A stretch of DNA of 9,860 nt. Origin: Candidatus Heimdallarchaeota archaeon (GTDB lineage: Archaea; Asgardarchaeota; Heimdallarchaeia; Heimdallarchaeales; Heimdallarchaeaceae). Below, in pieces: positions 1 to 6,821 of the stretch. Position 1 is the stretch's first letter, and each line of letters begins with the position of its first letter. The notes under the pieces were generated by a model. It was not told the DNA's origin. It saw only the letters and a program-made list of their open reading frames with translations, and did not search any database. The DNA lies in assembly GCA_023139025.1 (NCBI GenBank), contig JAGLOH010000054.1, positions 1 to 9,860 on the forward strand. The letters run 5' to 3'. Made by a program: the position numbers and the translations under genes.

Positions 1-909
1 ATGAAAGGATCTTGGTATAAACGAACTGGTTTGGATTTACAAAAGCTACTCAAGTTAGTAAATGATAATGGCAACCTAAAGGGATATGGAGATGGAATTG
101 AAGGTTGGGATTCGATTAAGACAATTGAGGAAACCAATGCTAATCTTATACTTGAAGTTGCTTGGACTGATCTCAAGACTGGAGAACCTGCGATTACTCA
201 TGTTAAAACTGCTCTGAAAAACAAAAAGCATGTAGTTTTAACAAATAAAGGACCTATTGCTCTAGCTGTAAGAGAACTATTAGATTTAGCTAAAGCGAAT
301 GGTGTTGAAATGAGATATGAAGGAACTGTGCTTAGTGGAACCCCTGCATTAAATCTTGGATTGAACAATCTAGCTGGGGCAGGAATAACTAAAGCGATGG
401 GTATAGTAAATGGTACCACTAACTATATTCTAACTGAGATGGAGAAAGGACTTAGTTATGAAAATGCACTGAAGCAAGCTCAAGAACTGGGATATGCAGA
501 AGCAGATCCTATAGCTGATGTTGAAGGTTATGATGCATTAGGAAAAATCGTTATTTTAGCAAATACTGTCATGGGAGCTAATTTGAGCAAAGATGAACCA
601 CCATGTGAAGGTATAACAAAAATAACAGCTGAAGACATAGTTAAGGCTAAGGAAGAAGGATATAGATGGAAACTGATTGCTGGTGCAGAGATTAAGAATG
701 ATGGTTCTGTTGAAGCATATGTTAGACCTGAAAAAATACCATTAACTCATCCATTAGCTAATATAATGGGACCAACTAATGCTCTGACTTATTCTACCAA
801 ATATGTTGATGACGTAACTATCATTGGACCAGGTGCTGGAAAAACTCCTACAGGTTTCGCTTTACTCACTGATATTCTTGATATTAACAGACTTCTTTCT
901 AAGAGTTGA
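1..909 (+). CDS. hom: Homoserine dehydrogenase, 5' end cut by the window
   Basis: NAD(P)-dependent homoserine dehydrogenase, which reduces aspartate 4-semialdehyde to L-homoserine on the cytoplasmic route to threonine and methionine. The frame is open from base 1. The visible 302 residues begin after the family's N-terminal GxGxxG nucleotide-binding loop, so the ATG at base 1 is probably an internal Met and about 30-40 residues lie upstream. Visible motifs are TNKGP (81-85, with the lysine that lines the active site), GTVLSGTPALN (108-118), GIVNGTTNYIL (134-144), and the family signature running from about A160 through GYAEADPIADVEGYDALGK (164-182), which holds the conserved Asp and Lys of the catalytic site. 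There is no C-terminal ACT domain and no fused aspartokinase, so this is the short monofunctional form. The stop (TGA 907-909) lies 5 bp before the next gene, suggesting an operon. Confidence 0.95.
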   Translation: MKGSWYKRTGLDLQKLLKLVNDNGNLKGYGDGIEGWDSIKTIEETNANLILEVAWTDLKTGEPAITHVKTALKNKKHVVLTNKGPIALAVRELLDLAKANGVEMRYEGTVLSGTPALNLGLNNLAGAGITKAMGIVNGTTNYILTEMEKGLSYENALKQAQELGYAEADPIADVEGYDALGKIVILANTVMGANLSKDEPPCEGITKITAEDIVKAKEEGYRWKLIAGAEIKNDGSVEAYVRPEKIPLTHPLANIMGPTNALTYSTKYVDDVTIIGPGAGKTPTGFALLTDILDINRLLSKS

Positions 910-914
910 TTTTA

Positions 915-2702
915 ATGGGTTACATGCACAAGTATCTAGATGTTGATTTAACGTCTGGAAGAATTCTTGAGAAAAAACTAGACTCTGAATTAGCAGAAAA
1001 ATTCATTGGTGGTAAAGGGTTGGGCGCTAAAATTCTCTATGATGAATTAAAAGCTGGAGTTGATCCCTTAAGTCCAGAAAATATCATTCTCTTTATGACT
1101 GGACCACTAACAGGTACTTCTGTTGTAACTTCTGGTCGATGGTGTATAGTCACCAAATCTCCCCACACTGGAATTTATCTAGATAGCCAAATCGGTGGAA
1201 ACTTTGGTCATCGTTTGAAAAAAGCTGGTTATGATTTCATCCTAGTTAGAGGAAAAGCGGCAAACCTATGTTATTTGTTGGTTACTTCGGAGGGATCTAC
1301 AATCATCTCAGCAAAAGAAGTATGGGGAAGAGGAACTTTTGCAACAGAAGAGATACTTCAAGGAAAACATCCAAAATCTGAAGTAGCATCTATTGGAATA
1401 GCTGGTGAGAAATTAGTTACTTATGCTAATGTGATGACAGGCCGATCTCATATGGCTGGAAGAGGAGGTTCAGGAGCTGTTATGGGGTCAAAAAATCTAA
1501 AAGCAGTCGTAGTGAGTGGAAATGAAGAAATTGATGCCGCTCATGAAAATTTTAGAGAACTCACAAGAACTTTTCGCACTAAAATACAAAATGATGATGG
1601 AGTAAAGAACAGGAATAGAATTGGCACAATGATGTGGGTAAATATGTCCAACCAAGGGGGATTCTTACCCACAAAAAATTATCAGAGTGGAGTCTTTGAA
1701 GAAGCTGATTCTATCTCAGGAGAAACTATGTTAGAGGAGTATACTTATGCTAACAGAGCTTGTTATGGATGTTTGATTGCTTGTGGAAAAGCTAACAAAT
1801 TTGAAACAGGTAAATATGCTGGTTTAGATGTAGATGGACCAGAATATGAGACAACAGCATTACTTGGTTCTAACTGTGGAATTAAAGATTTTGGAGCTGT
1901 TGCAAAAGCAAGTGAAATGTGCGATGATTTAGGAATTGATACGATCACGGCAGGTGCAACTATAAGTTTTGCAATGGAATGTGTGGAAAAAGGATATTTA
2001 CAACAATCAGATGTTGATAATCTGACATTTGGAAATGAAGATGCAGTACTTGAGATGATAAAACTTATTTCACATAGAGAGAAAGTAGGTAATTTATTTG
2101 CTCAAGGATCAAAAGCTGCTGCTATGAAAATAGGTCATGATTCAATGGACTTTGCAATCCAAGTAAAGGGAAATGAATTGGCAGGCGTTGAACCAAGAGG
2201 GTCTTGGGGGATGGCATTAGCCTATTCTACTTCAGATAGAGGTGCTTGTCACCAAAGAACATGGACTCCGAGTGCAGAATTACGTGGAGATTTACCAAGA
2301 TTTTCATTCGAAGGTGTTCCCAAATTTGTAAAGGAATCTCAAGATGAAAGAGCTGCTTGTTTTTCCTTAGTGGTTTGTGATTTCTTACCCTTTAATGTCC
2401 CTGAAATGGTTGAAATGTTGAATTCTGCTACAGGATTTTCTTACACTCCTGAAAGTTATTTGGAAGTAGGTGAAAGAATATGGAATTTAACAAGAATGTT
2501 CAATGTACGTGAAGGAATTACAGCTAATGATGATTCTCTTCCTAAAAGATTTTTCAAGGATATAATGCCTGAAGGAGATGCAAAAGGACTGGTTGTAAGC
2601 AAAGAGCAGTTCGAAGCAGCTAAGCTTGAATATTATCAACTTAGAGAATGGAATAATAATGGAATCCCTACTGAAACAAAATTGAATAAGTTGGGATTGT
2701 AG
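915..2702 (+). CDS. aor: Aldehyde:ferredoxin oxidoreductase (tungsten/molybdopterin AOR family)
   Basis: Cytoplasmic AOR-family enzyme that oxidises aldehydes to carboxylates and passes electrons to ferredoxin; 595 residues, the usual family length. The N-terminus reads MGYMHKYLDVDLTSGR, matching the family's opening GK-hL-xVDLT pattern. GRGGSGAVMGSKNLKAV lies at 182-198. The [4Fe-4S] ligands are CYGCLIAC (Cys283, 286, 290) plus Cys488 in VVCDF. Pterin-binding motifs are DDLGID (337-342) and a block at 428-448 containing YSTSDRGACHQR. Glu in PEYET (about 310-312) and His446 match the Glu and His proposed as catalytic in the Pyrococcus furiosus enzyme. ATG 915 is preferred because it gives the canonical N-terminus; TTG 906 (overlapping the hom stop) and ATG 924 are alternatives, and none has a clear Shine-Dalgarno. 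The substrate (AOR, FOR, GOR or another subtype) cannot be read from the sequence. Confidence 0.95.
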   Translation: MGYMHKYLDVDLTSGRILEKKLDSELAEKFIGGKGLGAKILYDELKAGVDPLSPENIILFMTGPLTGTSVVTSGRWCIVTKSPHTGIYLDSQIGGNFGHRLKKAGYDFILVRGKAANLCYLLVTSEGSTIISAKEVWGRGTFATEEILQGKHPKSEVASIGIAGEKLVTYANVMTGRSHMAGRGGSGAVMGSKNLKAVVVSGNEEIDAAHENFRELTRTFRTKIQNDDGVKNRNRIGTMMWVNMSNQGGFLPTKNYQSGVFEEADSISGETMLEEYTYANRACYGCLIACGKANKFETGKYAGLDVDGPEYETTALLGSNCGIKDFGAVAKASEMCDDLGIDTITAGATISFAMECVEKGYLQQSDVDNLTFGNEDAVLEMIKLISHREKVGNLFAQGSKAAAMKIGHDSMDFAIQVKGNELAGVEPRGSWGMALAYSTSDRGACHQRTWTPSAELRGDLPRFSFEGVPKFVKESQDERAACFSLVVCDFLPFNVPEMVEMLNSATGFSYTPESYLEVGERIWNLTRMFNVREGITANDDSLPKRFFKDIMPEGDAKGLVVSKEQFEAAKLEYYQLREWNNNGIPTETKLNKLGL

Positions 2703-2713
2703 TTTCCTTTTCT
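2703..2713 (+). terminator. T-rich end of the hom-aor unit
   Basis: A pyrimidine stretch (TTTCCTTTTCT) begins immediately after the aor stop codon, with no hairpin. It suits archaeal U-tract termination. It covers the 9-bp gap to the convergent gene and touches that gene's stop codon, so the two transcripts probably end within each other. Confidence 0.35.
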
Positions 2714-4226
2714 AAATAATCACACCCCATTCATGAAGGATATAGTCTGTATTTGAAACCATTACATTACTTACTGGGTTTTGTATTTTTAGATTCAAAT
2801 TAGTTCCTTCTGAATAAAAGTACTTAAAGAATAATCGCAGCTGTGAATAGGTTTGTATTGTTGATAATTGGAAATTATTGTTTACCCATTCAGAAGACAT
2901 TTGTTGGAGTATATGCGTTCCATCTTCTTTTAACAGCTCTTGTTCGAAGAACCAATAATTAATGAACTCATCAATTTCATTTTCAAATAAACCTAAATCT
3001 AGTAAAGCATAGCTTAGATAATTTAGTAATTGGTTTTTCGTAAAGGATTTATCATTTATGATGTAGATATCAGCAATTTTCTCTATTATCCATCCGTATT
3101 CAAGCTTACCAAAATCACTATAAATATTTGCTTCATAGAACAGATATGGATAAAAGACATTGTCATAAAGAATTCTTGATCCCGGAAAAACTTCAAAGAA
3201 ATTCCAGACTATAGTATCAGATAATTCAACTTCTGGGATGGTTATTGTAGCATATCCAAGGGGTATATGCACAGAAAGTGTTTCAGTAAAAACCTTATCT
3301 TGTATATTGTACAAATATATAGCTGGTTTTCTTGCACTAGAATACCATTTCCAATAATGTATAGTTATATTGTTAAAATCCCTAGTTGTGTCTATAAGAA
3401 CACACGTTATATTATCATTAAAAGTTTGAGTATATGGCGATCTAACGAAATACAAAAAGTCTGACCTATAACTAAACGACATCTCACAATTATATGTTGA
3501 GTTGTTGATTTTAGTTAGGTTAAACTCACCGACAGATGGCATCATAAGTAGAGGAAGATAATACCAACTAGAGGGCCAAAGGCAGATTTGAATGTGATCA
3601 GGTTCAGTTTCGATTGGATCGAAATATGATTCATTTGAAGGTTCATCCCAGATGACTGTAGTATTGATATCAATATTTTTAGTGAATGTTGACCACCAAT
3701 GAATCTCTATCTCATTAATTTCTTTATCTTTATTTAGTAAAAAACAAGTAACAGTATCTCGATAGTCTACTCCATTATAGTATCTAGGTACTTTTACTAT
3801 ATAGGTAACATCTTCTTCTAAATCATACACCAAACTTGTATTTCCAGTATATGAACCGCTCTCATTATACTCAAGTTCTATAAACGAATCTAAACTCCAC
3901 TGACCTTGTGGGGGATGTGGTACATTACCAAAAAAACATAAATAACAATCATATGGATTATACCCCTTATATATCTCTACGTAATCTGGTTTTTGAGAAC
4001 ATTTCGAATAACTTTCATTGATGAACTCCTTTTCATAAATTGCCCCTATAGGATCATCTGGACTAATAAAATCCTTGGGATCATCCCAGATAACAGTTAC
4101 AAAGATATTAGGTGATGGAATAAGTGGTGGAGTGGTAGTTAAGTTGACTCCAAAGTATATCCCAGTTGCTATACCAGCTATACCTACAATACCTGCTATA
4201 ATAATAGCAATTAGTTTCCATTTCAT
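2712..4226 (-). CDS. Membrane-anchored extracellular protein, duplicated beta domain plus KPxIYLY-type C-terminal domain
   Basis: Function unknown; 504 residues. A short basic start (MKWK) leads into a hydrophobic helix at about 5-27, an uncleaved anchor or signal peptide. No lipobox cysteine is visible. Beyond it the chain is rich in Tyr, Trp and Asn and carries at least eight N-x-S/T sequons (for example N121, N129, N188, N236, N272, N286), consistent with a glycosylated protein outside the cell. Residues 42-179 and 188-297 look like diverged copies of one domain: each opens with TVIWD-[DE]-P and closes with an I-x-IH-[WY]-W strand. The C-terminal part starts with KPAIYLY (300-306), followed by YPYLFYEA (359-366) and LGLFENEIDEFINYW (411-425). 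I recall this order (KPxIYLYP, then YLFWE, then a GL-xx-E-x-xEFI-x-YW helix) from an uncharacterised bacterial surface domain. The ATG is placed by a TATA box 30 bp upstream. Seven cysteines could form disulfides. Confidence 0.8.
   Translation of the reverse strand: MKWKLIAIIIAGIVGIAGIATGIYFGVNLTTTPPLIPSPNIFVTVIWDDPKDFISPDDPIGAIYEKEFINESYSKCSQKPDYVEIYKGYNPYDCYLCFFGNVPHPPQGQWSLDSFIELEYNESGSYTGNTSLVYDLEEDVTYIVKVPRYYNGVDYRDTVTCFLLNKDKEINEIEIHWWSTFTKNIDINTTVIWDEPSNESYFDPIETEPDHIQICLWPSSWYYLPLLMMPSVGEFNLTKINNSTYNCEMSFSYRSDFLYFVRSPYTQTFNDNITCVLIDTTRDFNNITIHYWKWYSSARKPAIYLYNIQDKVFTETLSVHIPLGYATITIPEVELSDTIVWNFFEVFPGSRILYDNVFYPYLFYEANIYSDFGKLEYGWIIEKIADIYIINDKSFTKNQLLNYLSYALLDLGLFENEIDEFINYWFFEQELLKEDGTHILQQMSSEWVNNNFQLSTIQTYSQLRLFFKYFYSEGTNLNLKIQNPVSNVMVSNTDYILHEWGVII
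3336..3665 (-). repeat. Second copy of duplicated domain in the surface protein
   Basis: This encodes residues 188-297. It begins with NTTVIWDEP, then YFVRSPY (259-265), ITCVLID (273-279) and ITIHYWKW (287-294), each with a counterpart in the first copy (YIVKVPR, VTCFLL, IEIHWW). It is about 30 residues shorter, mostly because the Cys-rich loop of the first copy is reduced. Confidence 0.6.
3690..4103 (-). repeat. First copy of duplicated domain in the surface protein
   Basis: This encodes residues 42-179. It begins with FVTVIWDDP, contains a loop with cysteines 76, 94 and 97, then Y-x-V-K-V-P (142-147), VTCFLL (159-164), and ends IEIHWWS (173-179). The order of landmarks matches the second copy. 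It is a protein-level repeat; the DNA has diverged. Confidence 0.6.
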
Positions 4227-4250
4227 AACTGTTAACTGTCATTTCTAACA

Positions 4251-4266
4251 CTTTTATAAGTTTCTA
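4251..4266 (-). promoter_or_regulatory. Archaeal promoter (BRE and TATA) of the surface-protein gene
   Basis: On the minus strand this reads TAGAAACTTATAAAAG: a purine-rich BRE-like element followed by a strong TATA box. The box is centred about 30 bp before the ATG at 4226, which predicts a transcript with almost no leader. No Shine-Dalgarno precedes the start, in line with that. Confidence 0.6.
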
Positions 4267-4320
4267 CGAACCATTCTAATTATTGTTTTGATAAATACTG
4301 TAGTTGGGAGCTACGAAGAG

Positions 4321-4327
4321 TTATATA
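4321..4327 (+). promoter_or_regulatory. Alternative TATA box upstream of the sensor-like gene
   Basis: TTATATA, preceded by the purine-rich CGAAGAG. The same heptamer also precedes the TATA box of the hydrolase gene at 7798. If used, it would give a leader of about 20 nt before the ATG at 4370. It competes with the box at 4341. Confidence 0.35.
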
Positions 4328-4340
4328 CTTACTATTAACA

Positions 4341-4348
4341 TTTATAAG
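4341..4348 (+). promoter_or_regulatory. TATA box of the sensor-like membrane protein gene
   Basis: TTTATAAG is centred about 26 bp before the ATG at 4370, the distance expected for a leaderless archaeal transcript. It lies downstream of the in-frame TTG at 4304, which argues that the TTG is not the start. Confidence 0.5.
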
Positions 4349-4369
4349 ATACTTACAAAGAAATATATC

Positions 4370-5035
4370 ATGACAGTCGAAGATTCATTACATGAATTAG
4401 AAACTGCCTCCTACTTTGGTGTTTTAAGGTATCCAAGAAGTTATATTAATCTACTATATGTTTTTCTAACCTTCCCAATAGGGCTGACATTCTTCATCTA
4501 TGCATGGGTATGTCTTCCATTATTCGCAGGTTTGTCATTTATGTTGGTAGGTTTATTTTTGCTATACATTTTCCTCTGGACTTTACCAAGATTAATATTA
4601 ATAATCGGATACTTAACAGAATTATTTGTAGGACTGCCTGTGCCTATAAGAGATGATATACCAAAGGATATAGAAGGTAGTTTCTTAACAAAAGCATTTA
4701 ACGCATTAAAAGATAAAAGAATTGGAAAGTCATTAGTTTATTCAATGTTCTTGGCCTTACCATATGGAACATTTGTTTTTTCAATAATGACATTTCTCTT
4801 ATCGTTATCTGGAGCTTTAATAGCAATGCCTATAGTATTTCTTGTACATTGGACTCAAGGTATATCTGATGTAGCTTTAGATTGGCTAATAGCCAATATA
4901 TCAAGTGGTGGTACTATTGCAATTATGATAGTTGGAGGCTTATTAGGTATAGTTCTAATTCCAGTTGTATTGCAAGTCTCTAATAAGTTAGCTATTTTCC
5001 ATGCAAGAATGGTACAAAAAGCTTTAGTGAGATAA
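4370..5035 (+). CDS. Polytopic membrane protein resembling the 'putative sensor' domain, no output domain
   Basis: A 221-residue integral membrane protein. A cytoplasmic-looking acidic N-terminus (MTVEDSLHELE) is followed by RYPRSYINLLYVFLTFPIGLT, hydrophobic stretches at about 26-46 and 50-88, a polar linker (92-118), and further stretches at about 121-157 and 182-204. The two halves repeat the pattern R-x(6)-Y-x(5)-P-x-G-x(3)-F (residues 23-42 and 117-136). This arrangement resembles the 'putative sensor' domain (PF13796 as I recall it) seen at the N-terminus of some actinobacterial histidine kinases and in stand-alone archaeal proteins. No kinase, DNA-binding or other output domain follows. 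The frame extends back to a TTG at 4304, but two TATA boxes lie between it and ATG 4370, so the shorter start is preferred. It is divergent from the surface-protein gene, with 143 bp shared upstream. Confidence 0.75.
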   Translation: MTVEDSLHELETASYFGVLRYPRSYINLLYVFLTFPIGLTFFIYAWVCLPLFAGLSFMLVGLFLLYIFLWTLPRLILIIGYLTELFVGLPVPIRDDIPKDIEGSFLTKAFNALKDKRIGKSLVYSMFLALPYGTFVFSIMTFLLSLSGALIAMPIVFLVHWTQGISDVALDWLIANISSGGTIAIMIVGGLLGIVLIPVVLQVSNKLAIFHARMVQKALVR

Positions 5036-5036
5036 T

Positions 5037-5056
5037 TTCTTTTTTTCTTTTTTTTT
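5037..5056 (+). terminator. Poly-T terminator after the sensor-like gene
   Basis: Immediately after the stop codon come two long T-runs separated by single Cs (TTCTTTTTTTCTTTTTTTTT). There is no hairpin. This is the clearest U-tract terminator in the window and should separate this gene from the MFS gene. Confidence 0.65.
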
Positions 5057-5125
5057 GTATTAGGTTAGAAAATGAGATTGTTTTACAACTAGACATTCTA
5101 AGAAATTCTTTGAAACAAGGAAGAA

Positions 5126-5134
5126 TATTTATAA
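5126..5134 (+). promoter_or_regulatory. TATA box of the MFS transporter gene
   Basis: TATTTATAA, preceded by purine-rich sequence (GGAAGAA), centred about 36 bp before ATG 5166. A start at about 5156 would give a leader of roughly 10 nt for that ATG, or 25 nt if the second in-frame ATG at 5181 is used. Confidence 0.45.
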
Positions 5135-5165
5135 CTGTCAATTAAGAATTCAAAAACTGTAAACA

Positions 5166-6698
5166 ATGCTGGGTCTTCCCATGACAAATCAATTATCTGA
5201 TCCTGATGCTAGAAAACAAAGAATTACAGCTTTATCAATTATTTCTCTATCATCATTTATCAGTGCTTTTAGTGGCTCTGCGTTTTCAGTTGCAGCACCT
5301 GTAATGACTAACTCTCTCAGTCCTCAACATGTTCCAGGTCTTGATGAAGCTGGCATGGGGTGGATTATCACAATATACATTTTAGCTACCGCTATGCTTC
5401 AGATTCCTTTTGGTAAAATTTCTGATAATTATGGGAGGAAAAAAATCTACATTATCGGAACAATAATTTTTACTTCAGCAGCTTTAGTCTTAGGATTTAT
5501 GAACAGTGAAACAACGTTAGTAATTTTTCGGTTCGTTCAAGGAGCTGGTTCAGCTTTAGTATTTGCCACTGGAACAGCCATACTGACATCCATTTACCCA
5601 AAGGAAGAAAGAGGAAAAGCATTTGGAATTAGCATAGGTTCAGTTTATCTAGGTTTAACTGTCGGTCCTTCACTAGGAGGAGTTATTGTTGAACACTTAG
5701 GGTGGAGAAGTGTTTTCTTTAGTGTTGTCCCATTTGGGATTATCATAGCTTTCCTTATGGCATTTGTTTTGAAAGGAGAATGGAAAAATGAAGAAAAGGA
5801 GAAGATAGATTTTGTAGGAGCTGTTATCTATGTTATAACCTTGTTTCTTCTATTATACGGTTTCAGATCTATTAATACAAGTTATGGATTTTATTTGATC
5901 GGAGCTTCAGTTTTAACTCTGATTTTTTTCATTTTCTGGGAGAGGAAAGTAGAAGTACCTATATTGGAGCTAAAACTGTTCAAGAAGAACAGGTTTTTCA
6001 CGTTTGCTAATTTAACAGCTTTTCTTTTTTATACGGCTACATCCTCAACATCACTTTTGCTGAATTATTACCTACAAGATGTTCTCTATCTATCAGTATC
6101 CTTGGCTGGTGTGATACTTTTAGCTAGACCAATTGCACAAGCTATTTTATCTCCAATAGGTGGAAGACTTTCTGACAAAATAGAACATAGAACTATAACA
6201 ACAATAGGTGTAGCAACAGGATTAGTTGGACTAGTAATGCTTGCTTTTGTTAATCAGAAAACACACATAGTTTTAGTAATTTTTGGTTTGCTTTTTGGTG
6301 GAATAGGGTTTGGCTTATTCTCTTCACCTAATGCGAATTCTATTATGAGTTCTGTTCCAAAGAAAATGTATGGTGTTACTTCAGCTTTAATAGGGACAAT
6401 GCGAACAATCGGTCAATCTATTAGTTTAGGTTTTGCTACTTTACTGTTTTCAGTATTTCTTGGTCCTAATATTTCATCATCTGCTTTTCAATTTAAAACA
6501 GAATTTCTATTGCCTGTAATTCCATCAAACTTATCAATCTCTCAACATAGTCCTCTTCTATTAATGAGCATCAAAATAGCGTTCTTCGTAGCTGTTGGAT
6601 TATGTATTTTAGCTGTTATTTCCTCTTACTTAAGAGGAAAAATTAACTTTAGAAACAATAATTCATTAAATCAAAAAAATGAAATTACCAAGAACTAA
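5166..6698 (+). CDS. MFS drug-exporter-like permease, DHA2 (14-TM, EmrB/QacA) type
   Basis: Inner-membrane secondary transporter, probably a proton-coupled exporter of toxic compounds or metabolites. At 510 residues with about 14 hydrophobic segments it fits the DHA2 branch of the major facilitator superfamily. Motif A is GKISDNYGRKK (83-93, between helices 2 and 3). The motif B region is RFVQGAGSA (122-130). Motif C, the antiporter signature, is GLTVGPSLGG (163-172). A second motif-A-like loop, GRLSDKIEHR (333-342), marks the second half. The tail after about 488 is polar and Asn/Lys-rich. The substrate cannot be inferred. ATG 5166 gives MLGLPMTNQL; the Met at residue 6 (5181) is an alternative start. 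The T-run terminator upstream and its own TATA box suggest a single-gene unit. No regulator gene of the TetR or MarR type is adjacent. Confidence 0.92.
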   Translation: MLGLPMTNQLSDPDARKQRITALSIISLSSFISAFSGSAFSVAAPVMTNSLSPQHVPGLDEAGMGWIITIYILATAMLQIPFGKISDNYGRKKIYIIGTIIFTSAALVLGFMNSETTLVIFRFVQGAGSALVFATGTAILTSIYPKEERGKAFGISIGSVYLGLTVGPSLGGVIVEHLGWRSVFFSVVPFGIIIAFLMAFVLKGEWKNEEKEKIDFVGAVIYVITLFLLLYGFRSINTSYGFYLIGASVLTLIFFIFWERKVEVPILELKLFKKNRFFTFANLTAFLFYTATSSTSLLLNYYLQDVLYLSVSLAGVILLARPIAQAILSPIGGRLSDKIEHRTITTIGVATGLVGLVMLAFVNQKTHIVLVIFGLLFGGIGFGLFSSPNANSIMSSVPKKMYGVTSALIGTMRTIGQSISLGFATLLFSVFLGPNISSSAFQFKTEFLLPVIPSNLSISQHSPLLLMSIKIAFFVAVGLCILAVISSYLRGKINFRNNNSLNQKNEITKN

Positions 6699-6717
6699 AT
6701 TGGTGATCCTCTTATAA

Positions 6718-6736
6718 TCTTCTTTTCAATTTGTTT
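6718..6736 (+). terminator. Possible T-rich terminator of the MFS gene
   Basis: A pyrimidine-rich stretch (TCTTCTTTTCAATTTGTTT) about 20 bp after the MFS stop codon, within the 123-bp gap to the convergent HEAT-repeat gene. There is no hairpin. I see nothing else in this gap. Confidence 0.3.
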
Positions 6737-6821
6737 AATATCTCGACTTTCATGTTTACCTAGAAAAACCTTCTCAGTCATGTCTAAGTCTCAAGATGAA
6801 ATTTGGTTGAAAAACTTTCTA

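Noticed and set aside
198..419. Open frame on the minus strand inside homoserine dehydrogenase
   Set aside because: It lies wholly opposite a well-conserved enzyme region, resembles no family I know and has no promoter or ribosome-binding site.
906..914. TTG start for the AOR gene overlapping the hom stop
   Set aside because: The extra residues MIL precede the canonical N-terminus and ATG 915 fits family alignments; overlap alone is not evidence.
1763..1948. Short minus-strand open frame inside the AOR gene
   Set aside because: It overlaps the Fe-S and pterin-binding codons of AOR on the other strand; composition is a shadow of that gene.
3267..3464. 65-codon plus-strand open frame opposite the surface-protein gene
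   Set aside because: It is antisense to the second repeat and the KPAIYLY segment. No TATA box at a suitable distance and no recognisable protein.
4227..4240. GTTAAC palindrome and AACTGT repeats next to the surface-protein start
   Set aside because: The symmetry does not extend past six bases, and the similar AACTGTCA near the MFS promoter could be chance in AT-rich DNA.
4304..4369. N-terminal extension of the sensor-like protein from TTG
   Set aside because: Two TATA-like boxes fall within it, and the first residue of the shorter form fits a leaderless transcript.
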